DNA of 64,000 bases from Tachypleus tridentatus (lineage: Eukaryota > Arthropoda > Merostomata > Xiphosura > Limulidae). Below the pieces are notes generated by a model that made no database searches, had not been told where the DNA came from, and worked only from the letters and a program-made list of their open reading frames with translations. Both the position numbers and the translations under genes were made by a program. Shown in pieces: positions 1-10,484 of the stretch. Position 1 is the first letter of the stretch. Every line of letters begins with the position of its first letter. The DNA is taken from assembly GCF_004210375.1 (NCBI RefSeq), contig NC_134834.1, forward strand, positions 137,611,009 through 137,675,008. Direction: 5' to 3'.

Positions 1-780
1 GAGACTGATAGATAATAGATATAAAAGAGAGAAAGGCAAATAGAAAAATAGGTAAACTTTGAATATATAAACTAAAGCTACTACAAAAGATATTGTGCTC
101 TAAGTACCTACTTCTTTGTGATTATCCAGAGAAACATTTTGTTAATAGCCAAGTCAGTTCTTTGGTGCTTGTCAAAGGTCAACAGAAGCTTTTGTAAGTA
201 ATAAATGGCATAAACAAGTTCAGATAACATATGTTGTCTTGACCTAAATTATATATAGAGAGAACATATTGAAAATTCCAGGTGCACAGTGGATTACCTA
301 CACTCTGTCTGTCACAGATACCTAAATCCGACTTGTAGTATTATAAAGTCTTCACACAGCAACTTTCAACCATTCTTTTGATAAATACAATTTTATATAT
401 ACGTTTATATACATATATACAAAAAATAAATCATTAAGTTCTTTCAGTCCACATTAATTTAAGTGATGAAAACTACATGATAGACGATCAGTGAAACTTC
501 CTGGACTTTGTCAGACTACTTAGAACAAAACCTTCCACTTTAAGGAACAGATACTATTTAATACCACAAGTCCTGTGTTCGAAAAACGAAAAAACAGCCT
601 CTCTTGTTCTACAAAAATATTTTTATTGAATGTTGTACAAATTGCATAAATTCTATTGTGTGTAACATTAACACATCTGCCATCCGACAATTTATGTTTA
701 AGTTTTCAACTTCAAATCAGAGAAATCACTAAACGATTCGTCTGACATTCACTTCAAACATAAATCTTTACTATAAATTC
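1..780. other. Noncoding AT-rich sequence, nothing recognised
   Basis: No open frame with gene-like composition, no splice-site series and no repeat family that I can identify. Only short AT-rich runs are visible. Confidence 0.5.
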
Positions 781-799
781 TACTATACCGAACTCTGTT

Positions 800-1034
800 A
801 AAAGGCGCTAGACACGCAATCTGAGGGTCACGGGCTCAAATCCCCGTCCCGACGTACATACTTGCCCTTTCAGTCGTAAAGGCTTTATAATTAATGGTCA
901 ATTCCAATACTCATTGGTAGAATAGCCTTAGAGTTGGCTGTTGGGGGTGGTCAGTAGCTGCTTTCTCTATAGTCTTACATTGTTAAATAAGCGCAAATAG
1001 CCTTCGTGTAGCTTTGCGCGAAATTGAAAACAAA
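800..1034 (+). mobile_element. tRNA-derived SINE, diverged copy
   Basis: The tRNA-like head is worn (box B region reads CGGGCTCAAATCCCCG). The body words AGTCTTACATTGTTAAATAAG and GTAGCTTTGCGCGAAATTGA match the better copies elsewhere in the window. Older than most other copies. Confidence 0.75.
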
Positions 1035-1757
1035 CTGTTAAAGAACAAATAAAACAATAGAGTAAGTTAATTGTATTTTATAACAATAGTTTGCATTTGT
1101 TTTTGATTTTCAAACTACGACAATCCAGTTACAAGTATTCTCTCCATTTATAATGTAGTGACCAATTCAAAGTATTTCTATTTGAAAGAGTAAGTATCTT
1201 CCATTGTGTCAAACACATTCAACATCTTTTTTCAGTGTGTTAATGTTTTTTAATTTACTACTCATCTATCGTATTCTACGGCACTGACAGTCATATAGTG
1301 TTAATACCTTGTACTAATTGCTCAACAACTTTACATGTTGAGTTTATAAGAGAGTTAATCTTATACCATATTACCAATGCTTTGAGGAATAACTTCAAAG
1401 TTACAGTATTTTTAGACTGAAATTCAGTTTTGAGGATTTGTTGTTGCTGTCGGAAGACAAACTTCTGATTATTTCAAAGGACGTGGAAATTTTACTTTTA
1501 CTGTCATCATGCATGTACAGGATGTAAATAGTTTCATTCTACAAAATACAAAATTGTAATGACAAAATTCGTGTAAAAACATTAGTCTGTCACCAGGAAC
1601 TACTACAATTACAGCCATACAGGGTGCATAAGGCACTGGCGGGTTATATGTTATGCAGGATATTAACACAATAAATATGCAAATAAAAAAGAAGCTTACA
1701 ATTTGAAGTAATTATTTAAAATGTGTTAATTGTCAACCAGTTAAACTACACCTCGGC

Positions 1758-1799
1758 ACCAAGCATCTTCACGTTTATGTAACGTGCATCATGCTTGGT
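1758..1799. repeat. Near-perfect 42-bp hairpin
   Basis: The arms ACCAAGCAT and ATGCTTGGT enclose a second pair, CACGTT and AACGTG, around a 5-base loop. Only 3-4 unpaired bases separate the two stem segments. It lies just outside the tail end of a SINE. No function is assigned. Confidence 0.7.
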
Positions 1800-1823
1800 A
1801 CTGATCCAGGACAGCACAAAAAT

Positions 1824-2087
1824 TGAATTTCGCACAAAGCTACTCGAGGGGCTATCTGCGCTAGCCGTCCCAAATTTAGCAGTGTAAGACTAGAGGGAAG
1901 ACAGCTAGTCATCACTACCCACCGCCGACTCTTGGGCTACTCTTTTACCAACGAATAGTGGGATTGACCGTCACATTACAACGCTCCCACGGTTGGGAGG
2001 GCCAGCATGTTTGGCGCGACCGGGATGCGAACCCACGACCCTCAGAGTACGAGTCGCACGCCTTAATACGCATGACCATGCCGGGCC
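1824..2087 (-). mobile_element. tRNA-derived SINE, full length
   Basis: Read on the minus strand, a tRNA-like head with box A and box B is followed by the conserved body and the tail ending in GCTTTGTGCGAAATTCA. In plus orientation it ends CCATGCCGGGCC. The next 20 or so bases, CAACAACTTAGACAAG onward, recur beside the copy at 10.19-10.46 kb. Confidence 0.85.
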
Positions 2088-2181
2088 CAACAACTTAGAC
2101 AAGTCTCACTATGCCCTAGTCGGTGTTTATTAGATTTTTTGATGAAATGTTTTTCGTATTTAGATCTACAGTATTGGTTTG

Positions 2182-2446
2182 TTTTGAATTTCGCGCAAAG
2201 CTACATGAGGGCCATCTGCACTAGCCGTCCCTAATTTAGCAGTGTAAGACTAGAGGGAAGGCAACTAGTCATCACCAACCATTGACAACACTTTGGCTAC
2301 TCTTTTATCAACAAACAGTGGGATTGACCGTCACATTATAACGTCCCCACGGCTGTAAGGGTGAACATGTTCGGTGTGACGGGAATTCGAACCCGTAACC
2401 CTCTGATTAGGAGTCGAGTGCTTTAACCACCTGGCCATGCCGGGCC
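2182..2446 (-). mobile_element. tRNA-derived SINE, full length
   Basis: Same family and orientation as the copy about 100 bp upstream. Box B (minus strand) reads GGGTTCGAATTCCCG. The body has scattered substitutions. Confidence 0.85.
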
Positions 2447-4140
2447 CGTGCCTCATTAGAAAGAAGCGGTTCTATTTCAATAAAACAATTGTCAAACACA
2501 ATTTTCAGTTGAATTCGAGAGACTAAAATTTTCTAAAAATGATTGGAAAATGCAAAAGAGAAATTTATATGAAAAAAAAGTTATGTTTGAACATTGTTCA
2601 AAAATTTCTTAATTATTTATAAAAATTAGAAAAATTTTGGTGGTCGACTTCATTTGACTGTCACATTCAAGTCTAGTAATTTTTCACAAAGTATGCATTA
2701 TCAAAGTAACGTCAAATGTTTGCAAAACTCCCTATTTATGAATGGGAATTGAACATCAAAAGTTAATTTGTTTTCAAGCGAGAGTCAGCAATCATGGAAG
2801 TGAGAGTTTGTCCTGGATCCTTTGTAGCCAATCAAGGCTGTAATCGGAAACTGTGTATTGATAATGCCCATTATCCATACATTTACTTAAAATATTCTTT
2901 AAAATTGTCGTTGTTAAGATGATATTTGGTACTTTCAACCTAAAAGCCACATTATGTGACGTACGACTTAGCTGAAGAACTAGATCAAAGACTTCTAGGA
3001 TTTAAATGTAGCTTTCTATAATTTTGAACTAATGTCAAGATTGAACCAAATAACGAAAATGAGTGCCAATCCTACGAAACTCGCAGCTGAAAGTACGTAG
3101 TGTGTTCAGCTTTATTGCGGCGCAAACACTGGATCTTCCGATACGCATCCTGCACAGTACCAGTCTGCCATGCTTTGCCCAAAGGAAAGTCAATGTATTT
3201 GTTACTTTTATTTCATTTTTCTAAGCTAACGTATGTGTGAAGCAATCTGGACCTATTTCAATGATCTTCAAAAAATAAACGCATTTGTCAGGTTAAGCGA
3301 TTTACTTTACTAATTTTATTTATTTTGGGCGTATTTTATGCTGAAGAAGGTTTCCCTGAAACACAACAAGCGGCGGACAAAAATATAATAAAGCGTTAAG
3401 ATATAAATTTCGCATCTTTTTCAATTATTATTTTACTCATTTCTGCCGTTATACAGAAGAAGAAAGTAAATAACGTGCGTTCAAGATAAAGAGTTTTGCG
3501 CCACCACTAACAACCAGAGTTCATAAATCTTTTCTACAGAGACAAGTGTCAACTGCGTTTAAATTACCTATTTTCTGTTCCATTTTCTCGATGCATAGTC
3601 ACATTAGCATTTTTTTCTTGTGTTTCCAATTAACGGTAGTTACTGGGTAAAGTCGTAAATGGTATGAAATAAACTATGATTTGGCCTACTCCAAGCTAGC
3701 TTGAAATTATTATATCAAAGCAGTACGACATTTTTCATGCCAAATTGAACTTGAAGCACATATTAGGTTTTAATAGGCATTATTTTCTTTAAACCACGAC
3801 ATTTGCTTTAAATATTAGCAACGCAAATAGATAAAGGTGAAGCTAAGTATAACAAGAAGTAACTGATACACGCGTCATTGTATCTATCCACTCTGTGGCA
3901 AAATATTTTGAGCATAGCATATAACAATCAACAATATACATATATATGAATGTACATCTTATCGAAAAAGTATAAAACGACACCACTTGAAGATTATTTT
4001 CGTTAACTGAATAAAAATATATCGTCAGGTTTTAATTTTAAAACGTATTTCATACAAACAATTGCCTTTTTTATTCGTTTTCTCTTTCATATCTAGAGCT
4101 AGGTTACTTTAAAAATGTATCATGAAAATCATGGTCTTTT
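2447..4140. other. Noncoding stretch, possible retroelement tail near 3335-3410
   Basis: No gene is visible. The string GCTGAAGAAGGTTTCCCTGAAAC (around 3340-3365) resembles the hairpin-type 3' tails of Penelope-like and related retroelements, as also seen at 37.83 and 47.75 kb. The resemblance is short and unproven. Confidence 0.3.
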
Positions 4141-4144
4141 TTAA

Positions 4145-4345
4145 TTTAGAAAGATGAGTTGCTAAGTAAGATCACGCATGATGGAAACCAAGGTTTTGTT
4201 TCCATCTGTAGAACTGAATTGCTAACAGCAATATCACAAAAACTGACATTTTATTGACATCTGGAGATGATTTTCTAACTAACATCATACGTCATCGAAA
4301 GTTATATTTTAGTAATACCTAGAGATCAGTTGCTAAGTAGTTTCA
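4145..4345. repeat. Degenerate tandem repeat, about 58-60 bp unit
   Basis: The phrase GA(T/C)nAGTTGCTAA(G/C) recurs at about 4155, 4210, 4270 and 4326, each followed by a CA-rich word such as ATCACGCAT, ATCACAAAA or TTCACGCC. The units are strongly diverged. Confidence 0.4.
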
Positions 4346-5540
4346 CGCCTCAAGGGAACAGAGCCAAATTCTTCCAATTATATATAAAAATTCATGATTC
4401 CTCACTCATAAAAGACTCCTTAGATTCACGAATCTCTCCCAATAATAATATAAAAATGTCAGGAAACATTTGCTATACGAAATATTTGATTAAAGTATAT
4501 AATTACAAAGGTGGTTCCACAAAATATTAGTTGTTAATTTCTACCAATCATCAGTAGATAATGCTATTAACAACATCACAATCCACATGAACTAATAATT
4601 TCAGTCAAAAATCTATTAAATAGGAAAAATGAAACTACATGATATGTTTTAATGTTTAGTAAGCTGTAAAATTTGGATTTAGCTCTAATCCACAATTCTG
4701 AAATGAATTCGTGATTCGATCCCTGGGGTAAGCACTGATAACCCATTGTACAGCTTTGCGCTAAAAAACAAATTTCGAAACGAGATGATCAGTATGATAA
4801 TCTACGACCTATTCACTAAAACATCTGTGCAGAGCCTGTAAAAATAAAAAGTTACAGAAGAATATATCGCTAATCAACATCACCAAAAACCGAAACAAAA
4901 CTTGGCCTATGTTTCATGTGGCTTTGAAGTTACCACTAACTAGAAAGCCAGTGAGCAAAAAATGTAAAATTTAATGAAACACATTACATTTAATTCTAGC
5001 CTAGTGACCTTAATATTATCAATATTATTCATTAAGATAATTTTTTCTATCCATTTAGCTTTAATTTATCCAAAACCGTTTGATTTTTTTATTTAGTTAG
5101 ATCAGATAGTTTCACAAAACAAATATCCTCCTACTAAAATATCGCAAGACTTTAAGAAAACGAATAATGTTAAGGGTCGGAATCGAATTTTGTATCACGT
5201 TTTCAAATCTTCAAAAAATTTCAACAACTTTGTAGGATCGTGTACTGTTTTATACATCAAACAGTTAAATAAATGCTTCTGATTGTGTACGTCTACAATC
5301 CCCAAAGTGTGGATCGCCCCTTCCCCCAGCGGCGCAAATTATCTCTTGGAGGGGCGAGCGATCAGGGTAGAGTCAACAATGCAATATACAAATTAATATA
5401 CAGAAAAACAGGTACACAGCTATAGATAAATAGATAGATAGGAAGACAATTGATAGTCGTACAAGTAATCATTAATATAAATAAATATGTGGTTTAAAGT
5501 TTACTTGTTTATATATATATATATCTGTTAAAACTCAATT
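4346..5540. other. Noncoding stretch with a fragment of a second SINE family
   Basis: Around 4690-4772 a short piece (GTGATTCGATCCCTGGGGTA then CATTGTACAGCTTTGCGCTAA) resembles the second, shorter tRNA-like SINE family seen at 40.8, 42.65 and 48.56 kb. The rest contains only AT-rich sequence and a TA run near 5508-5523. Confidence 0.4.
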
Positions 5541-5542
5541 AC

Positions 5543-5914
5543 CGTATTTTACGCCTTGGGAGACGCTACATCGTGGAAGACGCACCCTAATTTTAAAAAG
5601 ACACTTCTAAGAAAAAATATTTTGACTGAGTAACCAACACCTTGATGAAGCATTGACTTTTTTCAACCTACTGAGTAAATACAGTCAAATACATTATATT
5701 CTTCACAGTAAGTATCTCAACAATATTAGTTAAACTGAATGTTTTATGCTATTGAAAATACTTGTAATTGGTAAGTAATGAGATTACGATCTGTATAAGA
5801 CGTCGTTTTGAGTAGACTCTAAGCTAATCTCTTGCCTTAACTCATCACTTTTGTCTTGGAAGACGCATGGGGATTTTTAAAGAATAAAATGCGTCTTACA
5901 AAGCGTAAAATACG
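5543..5914. mobile_element. Non-autonomous DNA element with 24-bp terminal inverted repeats
   Basis: The left end begins CGTATTTTACGCCTTGGGAG (5543). The right end, read on the minus strand from 5914, begins CGTATTTTACGCTTTGTAAG. Over 24 bp the two ends differ at three positions. Total length is 372 bp with no coding capacity. The word GGAAGACGCA recurs inside both ends. No clear target duplication is visible, so the superfamily is left open. Confidence 0.7.
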
Positions 5915-5986
5915 ATAACAACTTTTTGGTATTTGTGATGAATATCTATTCTACTTTTTAGCACCAATTTACAACAAAGCCAATGT

Positions 5987-6108
5987 ATGACAGAAGATCA
6001 TTGGTTACTCATGTTATTTCTAAACCCAATACAAGTTTGAGTATGAAATGACAGAAGATCATTGGTTACTCATGTTATTTCTAAACCCAATACAAGTTTG
6101 AGTATGAA
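5987..6108. repeat. Exact 61-bp tandem duplication
   Basis: The 61-bp unit starting ATGACAGAAGATCATTGG occurs twice head to tail with no difference visible between copies (5987-6047 and 6048-6108). Confidence 0.9.
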
Positions 6109-6190
6109 ATGTTTTTTTCAGTTGTAAATTTTATCAACAGTCTGTTGGCTGCTTTAACAAAATGTAACGAGAACAACAGTTTCTTCCTTC

Positions 6191-6465
6191 CCAGCATGGC
6201 CAAGTGGTTAAGACACTCGAGTCGTAATTTGAGAGTCGCGGGTTCGAATCACCGTCACACCAAACATGCTCGCCCTTTCAGCCATGGGGCGGCCACAATG
6301 CTACGGTCAATCCCACTATTCGTTGGTAAAAGAGTAACCCAAGAGTTGGAGATGGGTGTTGCCTTCCCTCTAGTCTTACGCTGCTAATTAGGGATGGCTA
6401 GCGCAGAGAGCCCTGATGTAGCTTTGTGCGAATTTCAAAAAACAAACAAACAAAACAAGCTTTGC
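6191..6465 (+). mobile_element. tRNA-derived SINE, full length
   Basis: Box A (TGGCCAAGTGG) and box B (GGTTCGAATCA) are clear. The body and A-rich tail AAACAAACAAACAAAAC follow. An open frame across the head is not a gene. Confidence 0.88.
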
Positions 6466-6994
6466 GCAAAATTTAAAAACAAACCAAACCTTCATGACCA
6501 AAGAACACCTAGTTCGACGTAAAAATATCATTACAAGGGAATTTTCTCGTATTATCTGAATTGACACTTTCTGTAACCGAGTACAAGCATAAAGTAATAA
6601 TATAAAAATTCAGGTACATTATAAGCGGCAAAGACTCTTGATAGCTTTAATGTAAATATTATTAATCTGTAAATATCGTGTATAACGACAATATGAGAAA
6701 ATTACAAAATCATTTTCACACGGATTTTTGTACATCAGAAGCCAAATATTGCGTGAACTGACAATAGATTTGCAACACAACTCTTTATTATTTAGTCGAC
6801 CATTTAGTACATTATTTTTCTGTGATGGGAAAATTGTTCGTATCGTCCATAGAATTTAGACGTATAGCTTTACCTCCATTTACCTGTCTGCTTTTCAGAA
6901 ATCGATTCGTCCGAAATCGATGTAAAAGTCATGGGAAAACAGACATAAACAGGTTCCTTCCCACGAGAATTTTCCCACAGAAAGTTTGCAAGCT

Positions 6995-7090
6995 GCTTTT
7001 GAAACACTGATTTTGTTTTATGTGCTTGTTTTCAATAATAGACGAAGATTAAACAGGGGGTCATATTTATAAATATTTGGATTTACTAGA
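6995..7090. repeat. Dispersed 95-bp repeat, copy 1
   Basis: About 95 bp ending in AAATATTTGGATTTACTAGA is repeated at 7870-7966 with a few substitutions. It includes the invariant phrase GAAGATTAAACAGGGGGTCA. Unknown family. Confidence 0.75.
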
Positions 7091-7429
7091 CTTCCGGTCT
7101 AACTGCAGAGTTCAAGAAATCATTTAAACTAAGCTCTTCAATTGGCTAATGCAAACAGGTATAATGAAAACTATTACAAACATTAAAAGTACAATCTAGG
7201 AATCTGTTTAAAATTCGAACTGTTGTAGGAATTACAATATTTTAACAACTTGAAAAATATACGGTATATAACCCATATGTGAAAAGTGAATTGTTGTAGA
7301 AGGCTGTATTTGAATCACCTTACCCTACGAAACAAATTATCTAAACAACAGTTGACAATAATATAGTACTTTTAACAATTAAAACTGTAATAGAGAACAC
7401 AGTATACCAACTAGTGGTGAATGACAGAC

Positions 7430-7690
7430 TGTATGAAAAATGGAAGAGAGCAAAGCATCTAAACTGCAATCGAGAACACAGTATCTGAAGTACAGTGGAG
7501 AATACAGTACCTGAAACCCAGTAGAGAACATAGTATATGAAGCACAGTAGAGAATACAGTACCTGAAATCTAGTAGAGAACGAAGTATTTGAAGTACAGT
7601 ATCTGAAATCTAGTAGAGAACGAAGTATTTGAAGTACAGTATCTGAAATCTAGTAGAGACCGTAGCGTCTGAGCTGTGGTAAAGAACAAC
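7430..7690. repeat. Minisatellite, about 27-29 bp unit
   Basis: Units of the form GTAGAGAAC(A/G)NAGTAT(T/C)TGAAG(T)ACA repeat with variation, with two adjacent near-identical 45-bp segments near 7568-7655. The pattern fades out toward 7800. Confidence 0.75.
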
Positions 7691-7869
7691 AGCATCTGAG
7701 CTCTCCTATAGAACAGTGCGTCCAAGCTCTAGTAAAGAACACAATAAATGAACTATATGAGAACACCGAATCTAAGCTTGAATGAGAACACTTAAACTTT
7801 ATACGATAGGGCGGTCATACGTTTCAGATAGTGAATATTTCTCATCCGAAATCTCTGTTAACAAGCTAC

Positions 7870-7966
7870 ATGCTTTTGAAATACCGATTTTGTTTTATGT
7901 ACTTGTTTTCAATAATAGATGAAGATTAAACAGGGGGTCATATTTATAAATATTTGGATTTACTAG
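7870..7966. repeat. Dispersed 95-bp repeat, copy 2
   Basis: Second copy of the 95-bp repeat at 6995-7090. It runs directly into the 313-bp repeat that starts at 7964. Confidence 0.75.
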
Positions 7967-8276
7967 AAGTATACAGCAGAAATGTCTATAAAAATAATGT
8001 ATGTCAAATCACATCACACTTGATTTCTCTAAATAGGAAAAATCATACAAGTCAAAATGCATTCATCCAGATAAAATAGTTTGACAGCTGTCTGCTCATT
8101 ACGATATTAGTGACGGTGGTGAAAGGAGCCTTAAGAGGGAGTTGGGTGTTGTAAAACCTTATGAGTATAATAAGTCTTACAGTAAAGACTTAGTGTGGGA
8201 TTACCTAGCCTAGAGCCAAATGAATAAAATTTATCACGAAAGTTAAAATATCGATTCAATTTGAAATTAAGCTATC
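7964..8276. repeat. 313-bp dispersed repeat, copy 1
   Basis: This segment (TAGAAGTATACAGCAG ... AATTAAGCTATC) is repeated at 9030-9342, with one substitution noticed (ATAATAAG against ATAAAAAG). A diverged third copy lies at about 36.13-36.43 kb. There is no open frame, no terminal inverted repeat and no obvious target duplication. Confidence 0.85.
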
Positions 8277-8660
8277 TTATGTTATCCATCAACATTTTTT
8301 ATGAAAATAAACCTCTTTAATGAACAGAGACTCATAATTAAAAAAATAATTTTCCAGTTTATTTAGTGTGTATATTTCATTTTATACTTTCAATACATCA
8401 ACTAACAACAATATTAGGTTATATTTTTAATGTTAAATCATTATTGTAACGTACTACTACCACATCCCATTACGTTTTCTAAACTACTCAAAAAAGTACG
8501 TTTTCTTATTTAATTTATTTCAGTGTTCCAAATGTGATAATATTTTTGCCTCATTTCAGTTCCATCTGTATCCATTTTTTAATGTGTGATGAACGGTAAA
8601 ACATGGAAAAATATTTTTTTTAAAAATGACCAATATCACCAAAAACTGATATCCCATATG
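8277..8660. other. AT-rich spacer
   Basis: No gene or named repeat is seen between the 313-bp repeat and the Tc1-like remnant. Confidence 0.5.
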
Positions 8661-8689
8661 AAACAATACTTTAAACAGTTTACATGCGT

Positions 8690-9830
8690 TTATTCAAGAA
8701 ATGTTTGAAACATTCAATATCTAGTGTGACCTCCACGGGCTGTGACACACTCCTGACACCGATTTGGCACACTTCAAATCAGCCTATCGATGTTATCTCG
8801 TCTACCAGGGCTTGTCGGAGTTATTGTACATTCTGAGGAGCATACTGGTGTTCACTAACACACCTCGACAACATATCCTAACAATGTTCAATCAGATTTA
8901 AATCTGGAGATATGGCGGACCACTCAAAAGCCTCTATTCCTTCCTCGTCAAGAAGTCCATACACAGTCTAGCGACGTGGGCTCGCTAGTTAACCTGCATG
9001 AAAATGAACCCATCGCTGACAGCGATGTATAGAAGTATACAGCAGAAATGTCTATAAAAATAATGTATGTCAAATCACATCACACTTGATTTCTCTAAAT
9101 AGGAAAAATCATACAAGTCAAAATGCATTCATCCAGATAAAATAGTTTGACAGCTGTCTGCTCATTACGATATTAGTGACGGTGGTGAAAGGAGCCTTAA
9201 GAGGGAGTTGGGTGTTGTAAAACCTTATGAGTATAAAAAGTCTTACAGTAAAGACTTAGTGTGGGATTACCTAGCCTAGAGCCAAATGAATAAAATTTAT
9301 CACGAAAGTTAAAATATCGATTCAATTTGAAATTAAGCTATCAAGAGCCTCACAATGGGTTTCAGAATTTCGTCTTCATATCGTCGTGCGTTCAGAGCAC
9401 CCCTGTTGAGTATGAGTAAGTCCGTGCGGCCTGGGTGGCATATGCCTGCCCAGACCATTACAGAACCTCCTCCATATGCGTCGACTTGCACAATGTTAAG
9501 GAGGAAAATCGCTCTCCTCGGCGTCTTCACACTCTCGCACGTCCATCATCACGAGACACAGTGAACCTGCTCTCGTCTGTCCACAGCACAGTGGCCCCTT
9601 GACGAAATTCCCAGTCCAGGTATTGACGAGCAAACTCCAACCTGGCTGCATGGTGTCGCGCTATCAGAATAACTCCTCTCGCAGGCCGTCTGACTCTAAG
9701 GCGTCCTTCGTGCAGACGATTGCGAACTGTTTGGGTCAACACACGGGTTCCAGTGGAATGCGGAAGGTCATTTAGCAGTGATCGAGCCGTAGCTAACCTG
9801 CTCCGCAGAGCGGTAGTCACGATGTAGCGA
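8690..9830 (-). pseudogene. Tc1-like (IS630/Tc1/mariner) transposase remnant, interrupted
   Basis: Read on the minus strand from about 9830 downward, the translation follows a Tc1-type transposase. It starts with part of the helix-turn-helix region (RLHEGRLRVRRPARGVIL), continues with LDWEFRQGATVLWTDESRF carrying the first catalytic Asp, and then has VDAYGGGSVMVWAGI and ALNARRYEDEILKPIV. At that point a 313-bp repeat is inserted (9030-9342). Beyond it the C-terminal part continues in changing frames: a DGFIFM word, an AHVAR word, and EGIEAFEWSAISPDLNLIEH. There are several stops and frame changes, and the N-terminal DNA-binding part is missing. The protein would have acted on its own element's inverted repeats, which I cannot delimit. 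This copy is dead. Confidence 0.88.
9030..9342. repeat. 313-bp dispersed repeat, copy 2, inside the Tc1-like remnant
   Basis: Nearly identical to 7964-8276. It breaks the transposase between its EILKPIV and DGFIFM segments. The bases on either side (AGCGATGTAT and AAGAGCCTCA) show no target-site duplication. Confidence 0.88.
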
Positions 9831-10191
9831 TTCTCTCTGGTAGTCGATTGATTACGTTTGGTGACACACCGACGCGCTTTTAAGTTAAAGTAACTTTAAC
9901 TAAAACTTATAAACGAATAACCAGCCTTCTAAGCATTATTAAACTATATATATATATATATATATGCCCGTAAAGTATCAACACATTATGTACATATGTA
10001 ATAAGTACGTGTATTTTTGCAATTATTTAGTTGTCTAAGTAAGCTATGAAAAACGAGATGTTCGTAGCTTGACAAATCCAGTTGTTCAAAGTGATTTTGA
10101 TTTTAATTGACAATAGATGAACCAACGTGAGAACCTATCAAATTAGTTTTCTCTGGAGAATCACATAACTTTAAAACAACAACTTAGAACT

Positions 10192-10460
10192 TGTTTTGGA
10201 ATTTCGGGCAAAGCTACTCGGGGACTATCTGCGCCAGCCGTCCCTAATTTAGCAGTGTAAGACTAGAGGGAAGGCAGCTAGTCATCACCACCCACCGCCA
10301 ACTCTTGGGCTACTCTTTTACCAACGAATAGTGGTATTGACCGTCACATTATAACGCCCCTACGGCTGAAATGGCAAGCATGTTTGATGCGACCGGGATG
10401 CAAACCCACGACCCTCGGATTACGAGTCGCACGCCTTAACTCACCTAGCCATGCCGGGCC
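10192..10460 (-). mobile_element. tRNA-derived SINE with probable target duplication
   Basis: Full-length minus-strand copy. The flanks CAACAACTTAGAAC (10177-10190) and CAACAACTTAAAC (10461-10473) nearly match and may be a target-site duplication. The right flank also matches the flank of the SINE at 1.82 kb. Confidence 0.85.
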
Positions 10461-10484
10461 CAACAACTTAAACAAGTCTCAGTT

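Noticed and set aside
6191-6387. Open frame across a SINE (MAKWLRHSSRNLRVAGSNH)
   Set aside because: It is a translation of the tRNA-like head; the same peptide style appears at every SINE copy.
9355-9564. Plus-strand open frame over the Tc1-like region
   Set aside because: It is the antisense shadow of the minus-strand transposase.
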